Shown piece after piece: positions 6,661-7,192 of a stretch of 7,192 nucleotides of DNA. The position numbers and the translations under genes are program-made. Below the pieces are notes generated by a model. It worked only from the letters and a program-made list of their open reading frames with translations, was not told where the DNA came from and ran no database searches. Every line of letters begins with the position of its first letter. The first letter of the stretch is position 1. The stretch comes from Methanobacterium sp. Lineage in GTDB: Archaea > Methanobacteriota > Methanobacteria > Methanobacteriales > Methanobacteriaceae. Location: positions 7,591-14,782 of the forward strand of contig PLXT01000034.1 in the NCBI GenBank assembly GCA_003151535.1, in the 5' to 3' direction.

Positions 6661-7170
6661 ATTTATCAATTTGTATTAAATTATTTTCAAAAAATTAAAT
6701 AAATGTCAACAATTTTTATAGGGTGTTTAATGAGATAAAGCGATAGAATTAATAAATGAAACTATTTTGACCTGATTTAACTACAGCTTCATGAGTTATT
6801 CGTGATATAAGGTTCAATAACAAGAAAACTGGTACTGTGGAATATGCATCAACCACCAAATCTGGACACTTAATTCATTTTAAAAATTTAATCAATCCAT
6901 AAAATAGTTTAATAAAGTTTATAAGACCACACTTATATGATAAATTTCATTCTTATTGTTCAATCATGATTTGTTTGAAATATACAATTTTGTCAAGTAT
7001 TTCCACAACTTTGTTAATATTGTTTAAAAAATTTAATTGGATAATAGTAAGTATGGATAATAAGTATCATATGTCGCTAGGGGGTTATATAACAGAAAAT
7101 ATACTATTTAACGAGAAAGTAATATCAATAAGAATGTAAAATTACTTTAATATTATTCTTTTCTTCATTT
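6661..7170. other. Gene-free A+T-rich stretch, probably decayed sequence
   Basis: I find no intact gene in these 510 bases. Around 6770-6885 base composition is less A+T-rich and both strands have open stretches of about 35-45 codons. One example is the plus-strand peptide VIRDIRFNNKKTGTVEYAS, whose stretch starts near 6796; the minus strand is also open through the same bases. I do not recognise either, and stops flank them, so this may be the remains of another gene. The rest is low-complexity A+T. Confidence 0.4.
7039..7067. repeat. Short imperfect tandem repeat
   Basis: GGATAATAGTAAGTAT (7039-7054) is followed directly by GGATAATAAGTAT (7055-7067), the same unit with three bases missing. 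It is a small local duplication about 100 bases before the probable IS end. No function is evident. Confidence 0.5.
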
Positions 7171-7192
7171 AGAGGCTGTCTCATAAATCAAA
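7171..7192. mobile_element. Probable outer end (terminal inverted repeat) of an insertion sequence, cut by the window edge
   Basis: The window ends in GAGGCTGTCTCATAAATC, which begins at 7172. A start of the form GAGGCTGTCTCA is typical of terminal inverted repeats of several transposase families, IS1182-like and IS4/IS5-like elements among them. It is also abruptly richer in G+C than the flanking DNA. Neither the partner repeat nor any transposase is inside the window, so the element would extend to the right. The family cannot be assigned. Confidence 0.45.

Noticed and set aside
6463..6669. Open frame of 68 codons on the minus strand
   Set aside because: It lies antisense to the epimerase relic, whose plus-strand reading has clear family motifs; the minus-strand peptide has none.
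6661..7192. Possible small RNA or CRISPR array in the right-hand gene-free stretch
   Set aside because: No regularly spaced repeats were seen, and no C/D-box pair or tRNA-like fold could be recognised by eye; only a two-unit tandem repeat at 7039-7067 is present.

Overview
The window looks like part of an archaeal genome, most likely a methanogen of the Methanobacteriales (Methanobacterium-like). This is inferred from four things: high A+T content with very A+T-rich spacers, archaeal-type TATA elements instead of -35/-10 boxes, ribosome-binding sites of the AGGTG type, and the protein families present. No rRNA or tRNA is present to confirm it.

Left part (about 100-2568, all on the minus strand): a compact three-gene cluster read from right to left. 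It encodes a UbiA-family prenyltransferase of the polyprenyl-phosphate phosphoribosyltransferase subgroup, a PHP-type metal phosphoesterase, and a flippase-like membrane protein of the UPF0104 / lysylphosphatidylglycerol-synthase-TM family. The last two overlap by 10 bases. Centre (2569-2995): a gene-free divergent control region with a candidate TATA box facing each way and several palindromes.

Right part (2996-6317, plus strand): two large multi-membrane GT-C glycosyltransferases of the GT39/PMT_2 type. The spacer between them carries a decayed copy of the first gene's ribosome-binding site and first codons. From 6318 to the end no intact gene remains. There is a frameshifted relic of an NAD-dependent sugar-nucleotide epimerase (6364-6660), about 500 bases of unassigned A+T-rich sequence, and at the right edge what looks like the outer end of an insertion sequence.

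Working model (inference): the window is the edge of a cell-surface glycosylation locus. The UbiA enzyme would put phosphoribose on a polyprenyl phosphate, the PHP enzyme could remove the 5'-phosphate, the flippase-like protein could help move the lipid-sugar across the membrane, and the GT-C enzymes would transfer lipid-linked sugar on the outer face. The right side has been eroding by gene decay and probably IS insertion.
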